Made by a program: the position numbers and the translations under genes
Notes under the pieces: generated by a model
The model's database searches: none
The model's input: the letters and a program-made list of their open reading frames with translations, nothing else
Told to the model about the DNA's origin: nothing
In this document: piece by piece, positions 1-6,520 of the stretch
Layout: each line of letters opens with the position of its first letter
Numbering within the stretch: the stretch's first letter is position 1
Origin: an uncultured Eubacteriales bacterium
GTDB taxonomy: Bacteria; Bacillota; Clostridia; Christensenellales; Borkfalkiaceae
Direction: 5' to 3'
NCBI GenBank assembly: GCA_900545325.1
Contig: UQZE01000062.1
Span: forward strand, 1-11,779
Length of the DNA stretch: 11,779 nucleotides

Positions 1-18
1 CGTGTGCTCTTCCGATCT
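1..18. other. Residual Illumina TruSeq adapter at the contig end
   Basis: The 18 bases are identical to the 3' end of the Illumina TruSeq read-2 adapter. Read on the minus strand they begin AGATCGGAAGAGC, the usual adapter read-through sequence. This is synthetic, not genomic. It appends the false residues E-I-G-R-A-H to the lipoprotein reading frame at the window edge, so genomic sequence should be taken to start at about position 19. Confidence 0.96.
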
Positions 19-2905
19 CGGCGGGCGTAAATTCTTTTTTCGCAGCCGTTTGCTGAATAACATTATCTTTCTTAATTTCAACAGTATTTCCTGTAAATAC
101 AAAAGATAAAGTATAACTTGTTCCCGACCACCATTCTTCAACCGTTTTCGTACCGACTAATACGCCGTTTTGCAACCCAATAGTATCAAAATCATCTTCA
201 TACGTCCAATCGTCAAGAGCATCTCCGTCATTATACTTATATTGTAAATTTTCAAGCAATTCGAAGATTATTTCTCCGTTTTCGGTGTAGTAAGCCCCGA
301 CAGCCGCAGAATAGTCCGCGCTACCGCCAACATACTCGTCCTGCACCATAGTTACGCGCTTGCCGATTTCGTCGCAGTAGATCGCCGTTTCGAAACCGAT
401 CCCCGCGTCCGCACGGTACGTTACGACGAGCACGCCCTTTTCTACGGTAAGCGCATATTCTTCATAAGACTCGGATTTCGTGAGTTCTGACGAAGCCGTT
501 AGATCGATCGAGGTGATCGTAAGCTTTCCGTCTTCGCCGAAGGCGATCGTTTCATCTGCAAACGCGCCTTTCTTCACATACGAAGTGCCGAAAAGCTTGC
601 TGTATTCTTCGTCGGAAACGAGCGAAACATAGGACTTGCGTACGCCTGCTACGTATTTTTCCAGCCGAATGTAGTCCTCCCCGAAATAACGGTACGCAAC
701 ATACTTGACGGCAACGTCCGTTTTATCTGCAAAGGACAACACGGGATATTCGGCGCCAGTATTGAAATTGATAAAATAATCCCAGTTAAAGGCGTATTTT
801 TCAGAATTATACGTTGCGTTTTTAGAGGTAAAATCAAAGGAAAGCGTATCGGCATGTACGCCACCCGAAGTATAAAAATCCGCTTCGGAATTCAGCCCCG
901 CTGCGATTTCCTCTTTTACTTTTATTGCCGCGGCGTCGTTGTAAAAACTCGCCGTTACCGAGAAATCGCCGTCGCTCTCTTCAAGGAGCACCAACGTACC
1001 CTCGCCTGCCCAGACGATATAGCGGTTGTCGCCGAGCGAGATCGCCGCGAGCTGAATCCCATTCAGCCCTTTCGGCGTATCGAGCGTACGGTCAAGCGCG
1101 GGAAGATATACGCCTTTTCCTTCAGCAGTATCCTTTCCCCAAACGACCTGCAGGGATTCGTCTATTTTCAGCGACAGCTCGTTGGCATTGTATTCGCCGA
1201 CAAAAGCCTGCACAGCAGCCTGCGAAAGATAAAAGGAAAAAGTGTCCCCTCCGTCCGAAGAAAGTCCGAACGCCACGTCGTTATCGGGGATACCGTAAAT
1301 CGAGTACGCGGTTCCGTCCGCAACAAAAGTGAATACGACTTCGCCGCCGACGATCGCCGCGCGCAGATCATATTCTGTACCGTTGAACAGTATCTTGTTT
1401 GCTTTTTCAAAAGAAATTTTATTTTCCCCCGTCCATTCGCCGCTGTAAAGCGTTTGATCGAATTCCACAAGGTTTTCCTCGCCGCCGTCGCTATACTCTA
1501 CAACGCCGTTCAGCGTGAACACAACGGTATACGTTTTTTCGCCGAGCGTATAGACGATACCCGTACCGTAAGCGCTATTGCCCGCGGTATACGAAACTTT
1601 CGTTCCGTCGACCGTTACCGTCTTTTCCGTTTTATCGATCAGAATATTTTTATTCTTTTCGGAAACGTAAGCGGATTTGAAAAGCGCATCCGAAGCGGCG
1701 TATTCTAAATTCGCTTCCGGCATGCAAACGTTGCCGTTCTCGTTGATCACGTACGTAACCTCCGTATCTATGACGAAGAATTCAACCGTGGCGGAGCCGT
1801 TTTTATCGAAAGTAAATCTCGTAGTCGCGCGGTACAGATAATCGGGATCGAACGAGCCGTCAGCCTCCATGACGGTCCAGCCGAAATACCCGTCTGCATC
1901 GGGTTCCGCGATAAATAACGTAAACATATCGTCGTCGGCAAGATACCATGCGCCGTTAAAGCTGTTTGCAGCGACCATGAAAGTCTTTTCAGGTTCGCTG
2001 CCTGTTTCCGCGGAAACAGCTTTCAGCTCGAGCGCGCCCTCCGCGTTCAGCGACAACGTGTAGTCGTCCCCGTCAAGCCTGCATGTCATTACGGTTTCCG
2101 CTCCCGAATTTTCAACGGAGATAAGTTCAAATTTTTCAACGCCCGTCATCGTTTCCGCGGCAAGGTCGAGCGTAACGTTTCCGCTGATCCATCTGCGGGC
2201 AAATTCCCCTGCAGAAACGCGCTGTCTGGTAACGGCGGTCAGTTTGACGTTTTCCGTTACGACAAACGTGTACGGATTTTCAAACGAAACCTGCACGCCT
2301 TTTCCGTCCGTCCAATGATCGAATATTTCGTTTTCGCCGAGCGTTGCCGTTACGGTGATCTCTTCTCCGCTCCTATAAGAACCGCTTCCCTCGCCGCCGA
2401 TAACTTCGACCTTAAAGCGAACCTCCTTGACTGCGGTTATCTCGACGTTTTCTTTAACTTCAAACGTATACGGATTATCCGTGGATACCTGCTTTCCGTC
2501 AATCGTCCATCCGACGAAAATTTCATTTTCGCCGAGCGTTGCCGTTACGGTAACGGAATCGCCGCTTTCATATTCGCCTCCGCCCGTACCGCCGTTGACT
2601 TTTACCGTATACTTCGTTTTTGCGGGTTGGACCACAGCCGTTAATTCAACGTCCTTCTCAACCTTAAACGTATACGGATTTGCCGTGGAAATCTGCTCTC
2701 CGCCGACCGTCCAGCAAACGAAGGTTTCGCCTTCTTCAAGCGTAGCCGTTACGGTAACGGAAGCGCCGCTTTCGTACTCGCCTCCGCCCGTGCCGCCGTT
2801 GACTTTTACCGTATAATGCGCTTTCGTTTCCGCACATGCCGCGAATGCGAAAAGCACGACCGCTAAAGTCAACAGGCAGACAAAGATCTTTGCCTTGCTT
2901 TTCAT
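19..2905 (-). CDS. Large secreted lipoprotein with three divergent InlB B-type repeats, 3' end missing
   Basis: An uninterrupted frame runs from ATG at 2905 to the contig end, giving at least 962 residues with no stop seen. The start follows AGGAG at a 10-nt spacing. Residues 1-23 form a signal peptide (K2, K4 and K6, then a hydrophobic core) ending AFAAC, a plausible lipobox with Cys24 as the lipidated residue; Phe at -3 is less usual than Leu. Three tandem repeats of about 65 residues follow (about 31-93, 99-159 and 164-225), each with the pattern Y/F-x-V-x-V-x-G-G, E/S-Y-x-S-G, V-T-A-T-L, F-x-x-W-T, N-P-Y-T-F, V-x-x-T-A-V. This matches the divergent InlB B-repeat family of surface proteins. 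Residues 230-962 are rich in predicted beta strands with recurring G-x-W or G-x-Y motifs (near 318, 489, 570 and 870), and I recognise no family there. It is probably anchored to the outer face of the membrane. The ligand or role is unknown. Confidence 0.88.
2231..2416 (-). repeat. InlB B-type repeat 3 of the lipoprotein
   Basis: Residues about 164-225, the most divergent copy. It keeps the G-G, S-G, V-T-A-T-L, W-T and N-P-Y-T-F landmarks, with a two-residue longer turn before N-P-Y-T-F. Confidence 0.75.
2429..2611 (-). repeat. InlB B-type repeat 2 of the lipoprotein
   Basis: Residues about 99-159. It shares its first half with repeat 1 and the stretch T-A-T-L-G-E-N-E-I-F with repeat 3, so it resembles both neighbours. 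Confidence 0.8.
2627..2815 (-). repeat. InlB B-type repeat 1 of the lipoprotein
   Basis: Residues about 31-93 of the lipoprotein. It is nearly identical to repeat 2 over its first 26 residues (25 of 26), and at DNA level the differences there are mostly third-position changes. This points to tandem duplication within the gene. The repeat-to-repeat period is 68 residues. Confidence 0.8.
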
Positions 2906-2958
2906 GAATACATAACTCCTCTTGGATATTTTGCCGTCAATCTCTCACGGCTTTTTAT

Positions 2959-2988
2959 ATTGTAACATAATGATCATTACGCTGTCAA
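2959..2988 (-). promoter_or_regulatory. Sigma-A-type promoter of the lipoprotein gene
   Basis: On the minus strand a perfect TTGACA (-35, positions 2988-2983) is followed after 18 nt by TACAAT (-10, positions 2964-2959). A TG one base before the -10 box makes it an extended -10. Transcription should start near 2952, giving a leader of roughly 45-50 nt before the ATG at 2905. The leader holds a small inverted repeat, GCCGT and ACGGC at 2933-2951, which has no U tract after it. Confidence 0.75.
2968..2979. promoter_or_regulatory. Palindrome in the promoter spacer, possible operator
   Basis: TAATGATCATTA is a perfect 12-bp palindrome lying between the -35 and -10 boxes of the lipoprotein promoter. 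A repressor bound there would block RNA polymerase. It is AT-rich and short, so chance cannot be excluded, and no regulator is encoded nearby. Confidence 0.3.
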
Positions 2989-3007
2989 GCGCGGTTTTCG
3001 CAGCAAT

Positions 3008-3034
3008 AAAAAAACGGAGCTTCTGCTCCGTTTT
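3008..3034 (-). terminator. Intrinsic terminator closing the hdr-flx-frd operon
   Basis: On the minus strand a 10-bp stem (AAAACGGAGC pairing with GCTCCGTTTT) with the loop AGAA runs directly into seven T residues. It starts three bases after the TAA of the PQ-loop-like gene and lies upstream of the lipoprotein promoter, so it separates the two transcription units. Confidence 0.92.
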
Positions 3035-3036
3035 CG

Positions 3037-3372
3037 TTATGCGTTTTCCGCTTCCTTTTGCGCGGCTAATTTATCGAGCCTTTTATTTCTGAAATAGATC
3101 GCAATGCCCGTGGACACCATGATGAGATTGATAAAATAAAACACAAATGCGAGGATGGTCAAAAATGTCCAGTAGTCGGGACCTCTCTCGATGGAAAAGA
3201 GTATTTTGGAAAGGATACCGCCGACATAACCGATCGCAATAAGCAGGGTGAAGTATAAACTCGTACCCTTCGCCGTGCGCGCTTTATAAGATTTGATGAT
3301 GTTGAACGGCCAGGAAAAGCCGAAACAAACGACCATGAGTATCTCGAATACGATTGCAAGATTTTCCAACAT
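3037..3372 (-). CDS. Small PQ-loop/SemiSWEET-like integral membrane protein
   Basis: It has 111 residues with three hydrophobic segments at about 4-22, 38-60 and 68-94, followed by a charged tail (R-N-K-R-L-D-K and a Glu/Lys-rich end). The layout and the segment S-W-P-F-N-I-I-K-S-Y-K-A-R-T-A-K-G-T-S-L, with its K-x-R-T-x-K-G-x-S-L pattern, resemble the three-helix PQ-loop (SemiSWEET/MtN3) family, though the hallmark Pro-Gln is replaced by Pro-Phe. Small transporters of this kind move sugars or other small solutes. The substrate here is unknown. The start follows AAGGAGAT at 3386-3379, whose first bases form part of the frdA stop codon (TAAGGAG), so it is almost certainly co-transcribed with frdA, 12 bp upstream. 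The terminator follows at once. Whether it serves the redox complex, for example in dicarboxylate transport, is speculation. Confidence 0.65.
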   Translation of the reverse strand: MLENLAIVFEILMVVCFGFSWPFNIIKSYKARTAKGTSLYFTLLIAIGYVGGILSKILFSIERGPDYWTFLTILAFVFYFINLIMVSTGIAIYFRNKRLDKLAAQKEAENA

Positions 3373-3384
3373 GATTATATCTCC

Positions 3385-4989
3385 TTAAAATTCCTTTCTC
3401 CTGTAATCGGGGAGCAATCTCGGCGAAAGTTCGTTCGATTCGGCACCGGCGGACTTCAGCTCTTCATCGTATTTCTTCACGAAGTCGAGAGTCAACTCTT
3501 TGACCGCGACGTTTTTCGATGTTTCGCCCGCATGCTTGCCTGCATTTCTCCCGAAAACAATGATATCGAGCAGGGAATTGCCCATCAGGCGGTTTTTGCC
3601 GTGTATTCCGCCTACGGCTTCGCCCGCTACGAAGAGATTCTCAATGCCGGACATGCCGTTTGCGGAAATATCGATGCCGCCGTTCTGATAATGCAGCGTC
3701 GGATAAACCAAAATAGGTTCTTTTCTGATGTCTATGCCGTATTTGCCGAACATTCTCAGCATTGCGGGAATACGCTTTTCAATGGTGCCTGCGCCGCCGC
3801 GCATTTCGATCATCGGCGTGTCCAGCCATACGCCTTCGCCGTCGGTGGTCGCTATGCCCTTTTTGTTTTGTTTGCATTCCCTGATGATGGCAGACGCCGT
3901 AACATCCCTCGTTTCAAGCGGATTGACGAACGCCACCCCGTCCTTATTGACGAGCTGCGCTCCCAGCGAACGCACTTTTTCGGTTACGAGCGCGCCGTAA
4001 ATCTGCGTGGGACACGCCGCTCCCGTCGGATGATACTGCAATGTTTCGGGATACATCAGCTTTGCGCCCGCGCGGTAAGCGAGGATCAATCCGTCCGCCG
4101 TCGCGCCGTAGTGGTTGCTGGTCGGGAATCCCTGATAATGCAGTCTGCCCGCGCCGCCCGTTGCGATAACGACGGTCTTGGCGCGCGCGACGAGAATTTC
4201 TTTCGTTTCCATATTCATGAGCACGGCGCCCGCGACTTTGCCGTCAGTATCCTTGATAAGCTCTATCGCCGAGGTGAAATCGACGACCGTAATGCCGCGG
4301 TTGAACACTTCGTCGCGCAGTACGCGCATGATCTCGGAACCGGAATAGTCCTTGCAGGCGTGCATCCTCTTGCGCGAAGTGCCGCCGCCGTGCGTGGTGA
4401 TCATCGTGCCGTCGGGTTCTTTATCGAACATGACGCCGAGTTCGTTAAGCCACTTGATGGCTCCGGGCGCGTCGTTGACCAGCTTGTATAAAAGTTCGGG
4501 TTTATTTGCGAAATGCCCTCCGCCCAGCGCGTCGAGATAGTGAATGGCGGGGCTGTCGTTGGGCTTATCCGCCGCCTGTATGCCGCCCTCCGCCATCGCG
4601 GTGTTCGCGTCGCCTATGCGCAGCTTGGTAACGATCATCGTCTTTGCGCCGCATTTATCCGCCTCTATCGCCGCGGACGCGCCGGCGCCGCCCCCGCCGA
4701 TGATGAGGACGTCCACGTCGTAGTCTATTTTATTCAAATCTACGTCTATATCGAGAACCCTCGCGTGCCCCTGCAAAAGGTGCGCGAGTTCATGCAGAAC
4801 TTTCTGCCCCTTGTTCGGACCGACTTTCAGTTCTTCATATGCGGATTCAATATAATCGGGATGAAACGCGGCGAGCACTTCTTCCTTTTCCTCTGCGGTC
4901 ATGCGTTTCAAATCCTGCTGAAAGCGCGCCGCACGCGTTTCTTCTACTTTTTTGAGCGAGTCGAGCTGCTCCTTTGTGTATTCGTACAT
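3385..4989 (-). CDS. frdA: Fumarate reductase-like flavoprotein subunit, soluble type
   Basis: A 534-residue FAD protein of the fumarate reductase/succinate dehydrogenase superfamily, predicted to reduce fumarate to succinate in the cytoplasm. The dinucleotide-binding motif I-I-G-G-G-G-A-G is at 95-102. The residues that bind or protonate fumarate in the family are present: H320 (in H-P-T-G), R340, H433 (in L-H-Y-x-N-G-G) and R467 (in N-R-L-M-G-N-S). The His that links FAD covalently in SdhA/FrdA is replaced by N129 in the N-T-A-M-A-E-G-G segment, so FAD is probably non-covalent. The R-S-L-G-A and T-R-D-V segment (340-362) and the short C-terminus resemble flavocytochrome-c-type fumarate reductases more than classical FrdA. 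Residues 1-90 are an unusual charged helical extension. The start at 4989 was chosen over an in-frame ATG at 5010 because AAGGAGG lies 5 nt upstream of it. Another unsaturated acid is a possible substrate. Confidence 0.88.
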   Translation of the reverse strand: MYEYTKEQLDSLKKVEETRAARFQQDLKRMTAEEKEEVLAAFHPDYIESAYEELKVGPNKGQKVLHELAHLLQGHARVLDIDVDLNKIDYDVDVLIIGGGGAGASAAIEADKCGAKTMIVTKLRIGDANTAMAEGGIQAADKPNDSPAIHYLDALGGGHFANKPELLYKLVNDAPGAIKWLNELGVMFDKEPDGTMITTHGGGTSRKRMHACKDYSGSEIMRVLRDEVFNRGITVVDFTSAIELIKDTDGKVAGAVLMNMETKEILVARAKTVVIATGGAGRLHYQGFPTSNHYGATADGLILAYRAGAKLMYPETLQYHPTGAACPTQIYGALVTEKVRSLGAQLVNKDGVAFVNPLETRDVTASAIIRECKQNKKGIATTDGEGVWLDTPMIEMRGGAGTIEKRIPAMLRMFGKYGIDIRKEPILVYPTLHYQNGGIDISANGMSGIENLFVAGEAVGGIHGKNRLMGNSLLDIIVFGRNAGKHAGETSKNVAVKELTLDFVKKYDEELKSAGAESNELSPRLLPDYRRKEF

Positions 4990-4994
4990 AGCGC

Positions 4995-5001
4995 CCTCCT
5001 T
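4995..5001 (-). promoter_or_regulatory. Ribosome binding site that fixes the frdA start
   Basis: AAGGAGG overlaps the frdB stop codon (TAAGGAGG) and sits 5 nt before ATG at 4989. The alternative ATG at 5010 has no comparable site and would place this sequence inside the coding region. The stop/RBS overlap suggests that ribosomes leaving frdB help start frdA. Confidence 0.85.
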
Positions 5002-5674
5002 ATTTTTCAATCTCTCTGTTGTTGTAAAGCTCTTTTAGTTCGGACAAAGGCTTTTGCATGAGCGCCTCGATCAGAGCTTTATAATCGCCGTTTTCTATCT
5101 CCGCCACGCGTTTCAGAAGATGCTGACTTTCGGGCGCTATATACTTGCCCGTAAGCCGCCGCGCAAGCACGCCGACCTGCGGGTGGGAAATCCCCGCGGG
5201 ACAACGCGCGGAACATACGCCGCACATCACGCAGTCGAAACTCTCTTCCGCGCACTTTTCGAATTCGCCGCGCTGCGCATAGGCGATATACTGCATGACG
5301 TTCAGTTCCTGCGTGCAGCTTTTCGTACAGGCGTTGCACCCGATGCAGGAATAGATTTCGGGGTAGAGCTGCATCATGATCTGTTCGGTCGGTTTAATCT
5401 TTTCGATATCGTAAACCTGTTTCACGAGCGGGAAGAACGGCAGCGTCGCCACGTACATTCCCTCTTCCACCTTGGTCTGGCAGGCCAGGCAGGTTTTTAA
5501 TTCCTGCTGTCCGTGTATCCTGTAAATGGTGGCGCAGGCGCCGCAGAATCCGTTGCGGCAGCCGCAGCCGCGGACGAGCTGATACCCCGCGTATTCCATC
5601 GCCTTCATGATGGTAAGGCTTTCGGGCACCTGATATCTCTTTCCGAATAAATAAACGTTTACCGTTTTATCCAT
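5000..5674 (-). CDS. frdB: Fumarate reductase-like iron-sulfur subunit, soluble Tfr-like type
   Basis: A 224-residue electron-transfer partner of FrdA. The N-terminal plant-type [2Fe-2S] domain has C39, C44, C47 (C-R-N-G-F-C-G-A-C) and C65 as likely ligands. Two ferredoxin motifs follow: C110/C113/C116/C120 and C148/C151/C154/C158. In quinone-linked FrdB/SdhB the second motif is altered and binds [3Fe-4S] next to the quinone; here both are canonical [4Fe-4S] motifs, and no membrane anchor gene is present, so quinol is unlikely to be the donor. Methanogen thiol:fumarate reductase TfrB has the same core plus a fused HdrB-like cysteine-rich domain. Here that domain is absent, while a separate hdrB is in the same operon. 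The start follows AAGGAG. The gene lies 18 bp after flxA and 10 bp before frdA. It should carry electrons from the Hdr-Flx proteins to FrdA; the contact partner is inferred. Confidence 0.87.
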   Translation of the reverse strand: MDKTVNVYLFGKRYQVPESLTIMKAMEYAGYQLVRGCGCRNGFCGACATIYRIHGQQELKTCLACQTKVEEGMYVATLPFFPLVKQVYDIEKIKPTEQIMMQLYPEIYSCIGCNACTKSCTQELNVMQYIAYAQRGEFEKCAEESFDCVMCGVCSARCPAGISHPQVGVLARRLTGKYIAPESQHLLKRVAEIENGDYKALIEALMQKPLSELKELYNNREIEK

Positions 5675-5692
5675 GGTTCTCTCCTTGTATTC

Positions 5693-6520
5693 TCAATATT
5701 CGTCGGGCAGTTCGTCTATTTCGTCCATGCGGAAAACAGGGCCGTCCTTACAGACGTATTTACTGCCTACGTTACAGCGGCCGCACTTGCCGACGCCGCA
5801 TTTCATTCTGAGTTCGAGCGTGGTGTATACTTTTTTCTTATCGAAACCGAGTTCCAAAAGCCCTTGCAAGGTAAATTTTATCATGATGGGCGGGCCGCAA
5901 AGAACCGCAGTCATGTTGGGATCGAGGCCGATCTCTTTGACGTACGACGGAACGAAACCGACGTGCCCCGTCCAGCCCTCCTGCGGACGGTCGATGGTGA
6001 GGTAAACTTCAAAATTTTCCTCGCTCATCCACTCTGACTTAATTTCTTCTATATCGACGAGATCGTCCGCGCTGCGCGCGCCGTAAACGACCACGACTTT
6101 ACCGTAGTTTTTGCGGAAATGGCGCACGTAGTTTATCACGCTTCTGAGCGGCGCGAGGCCGATGCCTCCGGCGATAAACAGCAGATCTTTGTCTTTAAAA
6201 TCTTCTTCGACGGGAAAATTTCTGCCGTAAGGTCCGCGCACGGTGATTTGCTGGCCCGCTTCGATGGAGTGAATCACTTCGGTCACGCACCCGCATTTTT
6301 TAATGGAAAACTCCATGAATTCCTCGTTTGTCGGCGAGGAGGTGATCGAAAACATGCTTTCGCCCACGCCCGGAATGGAAACCATGGCACACTGTCCCGG
6401 CATATGTTCGAAAAGCTTTTTTCCGTCCGTTCCGACGACGCGGAAAGTCTTGACGTCGGGAGTATCCCGCCTTACGTCGGTAACGACACCCACTTTCGGG
6501 ATCAGAACTTCGTTAGTCAT
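5693..6520 (-). CDS. flxA: NAD(P)H-binding FAD/[2Fe-2S] oxidoreductase subunit (FlxA/HydG-like)
   Basis: A 275-residue member of the ferredoxin-NADP reductase-like group that includes the sulfhydrogenase gamma subunit and PyrK. The FAD-binding beta barrel (about 8-105) carries the M-F-S-I-T-S-S-P motif, where the usual R-x-Y-S arginine is Met, plus R-G-P-Y-G-R. The nucleotide-binding domain has I-A-G-G-I-G-L-A-P-L-R-S (116-127) and C-G-P-P-I-M-I (208-214). A C-terminal [2Fe-2S] site uses C241, C246, C249 and C257, as in the PyrK-type iron-sulfur domain. It should be the entry point for NADH or NADPH electrons in the complex; the sequence does not settle which coenzyme. The gene overlaps flxB by 8 bp (ATGACTAA) and has GGAGG 8 nt upstream of its start. 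Confidence 0.87.
   Translation of the reverse strand: MTNEVLIPKVGVVTDVRRDTPDVKTFRVVGTDGKKLFEHMPGQCAMVSIPGVGESMFSITSSPTNEEFMEFSIKKCGCVTEVIHSIEAGQQITVRGPYGRNFPVEEDFKDKDLLFIAGGIGLAPLRSVINYVRHFRKNYGKVVVVYGARSADDLVDIEEIKSEWMSEENFEVYLTIDRPQEGWTGHVGFVPSYVKEIGLDPNMTAVLCGPPIMIKFTLQGLLELGFDKKKVYTTLELRMKCGVGKCGRCNVGSKYVCKDGPVFRMDEIDELPDEY

Noticed and set aside
2002..2019. Perfect 18-bp palindrome CTGTTTCCGCGGAAACAG
   Set aside because: It lies inside the lipoprotein coding frame far from any promoter and has no loop or U tract. One such site by chance in 12 kb is uncommon but not remarkable.
2933..2951. Inverted repeat GCCGT/ACGGC in the lipoprotein leader, considered as a riboswitch or attenuator
   Set aside because: The stem is only 5 bp with a 9-nt loop, there is no T tract, and the leader of about 50 nt is too short for a known riboswitch class.
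3532..4491. A 319-codon plus-strand frame, with similar ones at 7543-8292 and 854-1708
   Set aside because: All are shadows of minus-strand genes (frdA, flxC and the lipoprotein), lack good ribosome binding sites and show no family motifs.
4777..4794. H-E-L-A-H in the FrdA N-terminal extension, which fits the HExxH metalloprotease pattern
   Set aside because: There is no third zinc ligand or protease fold around it in a 90-residue helical extension. A five-residue pattern is expected by chance.
4990..5010. Upstream in-frame ATG for frdA at 5010, adding seven residues
   Set aside because: The added stretch contains the AAGGAGG that serves the ATG at 4989, and nothing comparable precedes 5010.
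3385..5674. frdBA as a classical membrane quinol:fumarate reductase or succinate dehydrogenase
   Set aside because: No cytochrome b or anchor subunit genes are present, FrdB has no [3Fe-4S] motif, and FrdA lacks the covalent-FAD histidine.
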